A stretch of DNA of 64,000 nucleotides from positions 2,572,001-2,636,000 of the forward strand of contig NZ_CP012602.1 of the NCBI RefSeq assembly GCF_001278805.1, read 5' to 3'. Origin of the DNA: Bacillus sp. FJAT-18017. Lineage in GTDB: Bacteria > Bacillota > Bacilli > Bacillales > Cytobacillaceae. The notes under the pieces were generated by a model. That model saw nothing but the letters and a program-made list of their open reading frames with translations, made no database searches and was not told where the DNA came from. The stretch's first letter is position 1. Every line of letters begins with the position of its first letter. Both the position numbers and the translations under genes were made by a program. Below, piece by piece: positions 60,933 to 64,000 of the stretch.

Positions 60933-61982
60933 TTATTTGTGATCTTCTTTCAAACTCAATGGGATTGTTTCTTCTTTTCCGTCCCATTTTACTATGTAGT
61001 TCACCTTTTCTGTTTTGGATATTGCCCAGTTAATCGTGTTAATTGAGGTCACATGATTATTCTCATCCAACTGGTGGCCGCCTTCCCCTGCCGACCATGA
61101 TTGACCATTGACAGTCGTTTCAAATTGACCGAATTTATCCCCGCTCTTTCCTTTGTAGGATAGCTGCGTTTCAAAGCTTCCATTGCCAAGTTTTTGTTCA
61201 ACTGTTAATGTTATCTTCCAATTTTCCGATTCGCCTTCATAGACCAATACTTCCTTCTTGGTCAAAAATGAAATCAACTGATCATACTTATGTGTTTCAA
61301 AAATCATATCAGAGGTTTGGAATACGAAAAAAGCTGGTAAAGCAGCCAGTCCGAGGTCGGGAAAATCCCTTTGCAATTCCTCCTGTGATCCTGTGACCAT
61401 CTGGACGCTGTAGATCCCATCAATGCTGGGCGGAATTTCCGGGTGGTTTTCTGTTTCTGAAAAAGCGATGACTGAAAAAATCTCGGGATTAGGTGAAATC
61501 ATTTCTTGATAAGAATAGATACTTTGAACATCAATTTTTGCAAAGTAAGTCGCTTTGCCTCCCTGGGCCCATTCGGCTGTGATAATTAACCCTCTAATTC
61601 CCGGTGCTGCAGGAATAATGTACAAGTCATCTTCTTGCTCGTAATCAATCATCATCCCTTCTTCAGGGGCATATTCAGTAAACGTCACTTTACTCGGATA
61701 AATAGGATAGGTAATCGCAAGCCGTTCCCATGGCATGACAGAAATAGTTTCAGCCTGTTCCATGGCGCTGGCTAGCTTTTCTTTGGAAATGCTTCGGAGA
61801 TCGGCCCCTTCTTTTTCCAATAAAAAAACTTCCTCTGACCCGCTATTGCTCATAATGCTTGGGAGGTTATCTGGTTTCGTAGCTGAAGCAGCCGGCGTTT
61901 CTTTTTTGGGCGGCTCCGTGACTTGATTGATGAATAAAATCGAGATTAACAGTATGACTGCTGGCAGGATGTATTTTTTCAT
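60933..61982 (-). CDS. Membrane-anchored hypothetical protein, paralogue 2
   Basis: 349 residues, paralogous to the downstream gene across its length (MKKYILPAVILLISILFINQ anchor; VMPWERLAITYPIYPSKVTF; DVQSIYSYQEMISPNPEIFS; YEGESENWKITLTVEQKLG). The two arose by tandem duplication and have since diverged strongly. It starts 9 bp after the stop of the 216-aa gene. The external domain is beta-rich with no catalytic motif seen. Confidence 0.8.
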   Translation of the reverse strand: MKKYILPAVILLISILFINQVTEPPKKETPAASATKPDNLPSIMSNSGSEEVFLLEKEGADLRSISKEKLASAMEQAETISVMPWERLAITYPIYPSKVTFTEYAPEEGMMIDYEQEDDLYIIPAAPGIRGLIITAEWAQGGKATYFAKIDVQSIYSYQEMISPNPEIFSVIAFSETENHPEIPPSIDGIYSVQMVTGSQEELQRDFPDLGLAALPAFFVFQTSDMIFETHKYDQLISFLTKKEVLVYEGESENWKITLTVEQKLGNGSFETQLSYKGKSGDKFGQFETTVNGQSWSAGEGGHQLDENNHVTSINTINWAISKTEKVNYIVKWDGKEETIPLSLKEDHK

Positions 61983-61991
61983 AAAATTATA

Positions 61992-62642
61992 TTACTCTTC
62001 TTCTGTTTCTTGATAAAAAGGCAGTTCATAGTTTTGGACGTGGATACTTCCATCTGCAAAATCGATAAACAATTTCCATTCCCAATGCCCATTCAGCCTC
62101 TTGGTGATCGGTACCCAGAACTCTATCTTTTTCCGTTCAAGTTCCTCAGCCATCTCATATATTTTCATAAACTCCTCGAAAGATGCTTGAACTGTGACAA
62201 GGCCAGATAACCGTTCCAAGGCATCTTCTTTTATACTGATCTCCTTGAGAGCTTTAATTTCTTCCTCAGTGGCCTTACCTATAATCTCGCCATCCCTCGG
62301 TTTGCGGTCATAAATGTTTGCCATGTTTTTTCTCTCCCCTTCTTTTTTTTCACCATACTCATTCATATCCGTTAGAAAAAGAACTCCATCATTTGATATG
62401 TTATACCGATATTCTGTTGGTACTTTTACAGAAATATATGGACGGACAATGTCCCACGTTTCCAGTGCATGCTTCTGATATCGTTCAATCTGGCCATGGA
62501 TATACACGAAATAACTTGGGAAAAGAGGCAGGATCTTAGTCCAGATCCTAAGCTTGATTTCAATAGAATATGATTTGGCTAAAAATTCATCCATGATATG
62601 TTCTGGTACTTTTCCAATGATCGTCCCGTCTACAAGCTCCAT
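61992..62642 (-). CDS. Hypothetical cytosolic protein of the envelope operon, 216 aa
   Basis: Soluble protein without signal or membrane segment. An N-terminal 110 residues (IIGKVPEHIMDEFLAKSYSI) and a C-terminal part (DGEIIGKATEEEIKALKEIS) begin with a similar IIGK(V/A) word, suggesting an internal duplication. GAGG precedes the ATG. First gene of the three-gene unit; no family recognised. Confidence 0.75.
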   Translation of the reverse strand: MELVDGTIIGKVPEHIMDEFLAKSYSIEIKLRIWTKILPLFPSYFVYIHGQIERYQKHALETWDIVRPYISVKVPTEYRYNISNDGVLFLTDMNEYGEKKEGERKNMANIYDRKPRDGEIIGKATEEEIKALKEISIKEDALERLSGLVTVQASFEEFMKIYEMAEELERKKIEFWVPITKRLNGHWEWKLFIDFADGSIHVQNYELPFYQETEEE

Positions 62643-62743
62643 ATATCCTCATCACCTCGGTTCAATTACTACCTCTATTCGCCATATTCATTCAAATTTC
62701 CTGCGAATCATCCTCAAAATGGAAAATAAACCAGCAAATGAAA

Positions 62744-62768
62744 AGCGCCATCCAAAAAGGATGGCGCT
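62744..62768 (-). terminator. Terminator of the cell wall hydrolase gene
   Basis: AGCGCCATCC / GGATGGCGCT, 10-bp perfect stem with a 5-nt loop; TTTT follows on the minus strand. Confidence 0.88.
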
Positions 62769-62817
62769 CGGGTGTAGCTAATGTGATAGTTTCATGATGG
62801 CATAGGCTTAAAGGCTC

Positions 62818-63417
62818 CTATTTTGCAAAACGGTGGTTGCCGATTGTAATGGTCGTTTCGCGGGAGAAGCCCCATTTTGAAACGGCTGTTTCCGGGTTGA
62901 AGAAGAACAGGCTGCCATTGCCCTGGCCCTGGAATGCGAGAGCTTCGTTGACGGCGCGCTTTGCTTCAGCATCTGCCGGCTCGTTAATTGCGCCATCTTG
63001 TACTGGCGAGAATGCGTAATATCCGTTGGCAACTTCATTGATGACACCTTTTATCGTGTCAGGGAAATCTTCACTTGCGACACGGTTCAAGACAACGGTT
63101 GCGACTGCAACTTTACCTGCATAAGGCTCGCCTTTTGCTTCGGCATGGACAAGGCGGGCAAGCAGGTCTTTTTCAGCTGCTGTAATGCTAGAGTTCGGGA
63201 TTGTGAGATTTTTGCCGATCGGAAGCTGTGCGTTTTTAGCGTTATTGATTTTCATTAACTCTTTAATTGGAATACCGTATTTTACGGCGATTTTCCAGTA
63301 GGTTTCGCCTTTTTGTACTTTGTGGTTTGCTGCTGCATCAACTGGCGCAGCGTTTGTGAAAGCCGACATCGAAAGGATGAGCCCGGCTGCAAGTACTAGT
63401 TTGATAAACTTGTTCAT
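62818..63417 (-). CDS. SleB/CwlJ-type cell wall hydrolase with LysM
   Basis: 199 residues. Signal peptide (FIKLVLAAGLILSMSAF, cleavage near AAPVDAAA), a LysM domain (HKVQKGETYWKIAVKYGIPI, about 31-75) and a Hydrolase_2 (SleB/CwlJ) domain with catalytic Glu in RLVHAEAKGEPYAGKVAVAT. YkvT of B. subtilis has the same plan. It cuts peptidoglycan, probably cortex or wall. ATG at 63417 is nine bases after AGGAGG; ATG at 63423 is too close. Confidence 0.92.
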   Translation of the reverse strand: MNKFIKLVLAAGLILSMSAFTNAAPVDAAANHKVQKGETYWKIAVKYGIPIKELMKINNAKNAQLPIGKNLTIPNSSITAAEKDLLARLVHAEAKGEPYAGKVAVATVVLNRVASEDFPDTIKGVINEVANGYYAFSPVQDGAINEPADAEAKRAVNEALAFQGQGNGSLFFFNPETAVSKWGFSRETTITIGNHRFAK

Positions 63418-63774
63418 TTTCATTTTCCTCCTAGTAGTTTCAGTTTCGCTCTCTAAAGGCTAGGCTACCAGCTGTAACATTCCGTTTCATGCCCCAATTT
63501 TACCCAAAGTGCTGATGGCGTATCTAAGCTCTGTTGTGGCGGGAATTCTGCAAAAACCAGCCAAATCTTTCCGGAGCCGGTAAATCCCCCTGATTTAGAC
63601 TTCCTAGCTAAAAATTGGATGATAATTTACAAACTGTTTCATTCGCGTTACATCGGGTTTTTTAGTTAAATAAGTTAGTAACATGGAATAAAACAGGGTA
63701 AAGAATACTGACTGTAATGATTATAGATTCTTCCTGGACTGGTTAGAATTTTAAAGATATGGAGGCTGATGCGT

Positions 63775-64000
63775 ATGGGCCGATTGATTATGCTGATTGG
63801 GCTTGTGTTTTTAATAAATTTCTCGTGGCCGACAATTGAAGGCCACTTTAAGAACCCTGGAGATTCATTGAATCGGGTTCAAGCAGAAGTAACAACTCTT
63901 GCGGAAAATCCTGAAATCCGTGATGCAGCAGACAGATTTGCCGAGGCGTTCAGGCAGTTTATCGAGCAGGCCGGCATTCTTTTTGGAAAAATAACAGACG
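63775..64000 (+). CDS. Hypothetical membrane-anchored protein, cut by the window end
   Basis: Partial gene: ATG with GGAGG nine bases upstream, then MGRLIMLIGLVFLINFSWPT (one membrane segment) followed by a helical, charged region. The 3' end lies beyond 64000. Family not recognised from this part. Confidence 0.6.
   Translation, partial: MGRLIMLIGLVFLINFSWPTIEGHFKNPGDSLNRVQAEVTTLAENPEIRDAADRFAEAFRQFIEQAGILFGKITD

Overview
The window looks like chromosomal DNA of a low-to-moderate GC Bacillaceae bacterium (Bacillus/Mesobacillus-like). Many proteins resemble Bacillus subtilis products in sequence and order (HelD, MntR, RacA, UppP, Nfo, PheA, Des-DesK-DesR, SrtN, MetI-MetC behind a SAM-I riboswitch). 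Genes have strong AGGAGG-type ribosome binding sites and most transcripts end in clear rho-independent hairpins. No rRNA, tRNA, CRISPR array, prophage or intact insertion sequence was seen.

Layout. 0-5 kb: YitT-type membrane protein, ZIP metal transporter, small proteins and a nitronate-monooxygenase-like flavoprotein. 5.2-5.5 kb: an orphan 37-codon ORF in a hairpin-rich transcript. 5.8-8.3 kb: a four-gene unit of lipoprotein, DUF350 membrane protein, unknown protein and ATP-grasp ligase. 8.4-20 kb: helD, a secreted M6 metalloprotease, mntR, a nuclease lipoprotein, a DoxX pseudogene, a PAS histidine kinase, an L,D-transpeptidase, and a MerR/coiled-coil gene next to racA. 20-35 kb: aldehyde dehydrogenase, a sulfite-oxidase-like protein, a luciferase-like oxidoreductase, a PadR-HAAS-DUF4173 group, VanZ, DUF4236, an RsbR-like STAS protein, a GNAT and uppP. 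35-39 kb: a run of small minus-strand accessory genes, several broken, separated by related hairpin repeats. 39-47 kb: nfo, pheA, a DUF2294 gene, a probable sRNA or leader, the des-desKR cold-membrane system, srtN. 47-53.5 kb: small proteins plus three interrupted genes (YbaK-like, GNAT, LD-carboxypeptidase). 53.7-56.2 kb: SAM riboswitch with metI-metC. 56-64 kb: two drug/metabolite transporters, a YfnB-like HAD phosphatase, a three-gene operon of unknown envelope proteins, a SleB-type hydrolase, and a gene cut by the window end.

Two things stand out. Many intergenic gaps hold locus-specific tandem arrays of imperfect palindromes. The sequences differ between loci, yet the repeat period is about 51-53 bp in at least eight of them, close to five helical turns. 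The window also carries several interrupted genes: triple nonsense, single-base frameshifts, and AUA or AUU where a start codon is expected. The single-base deletions fall where a short base run would be expected, so sequencing error must be excluded before calling them biological decay.
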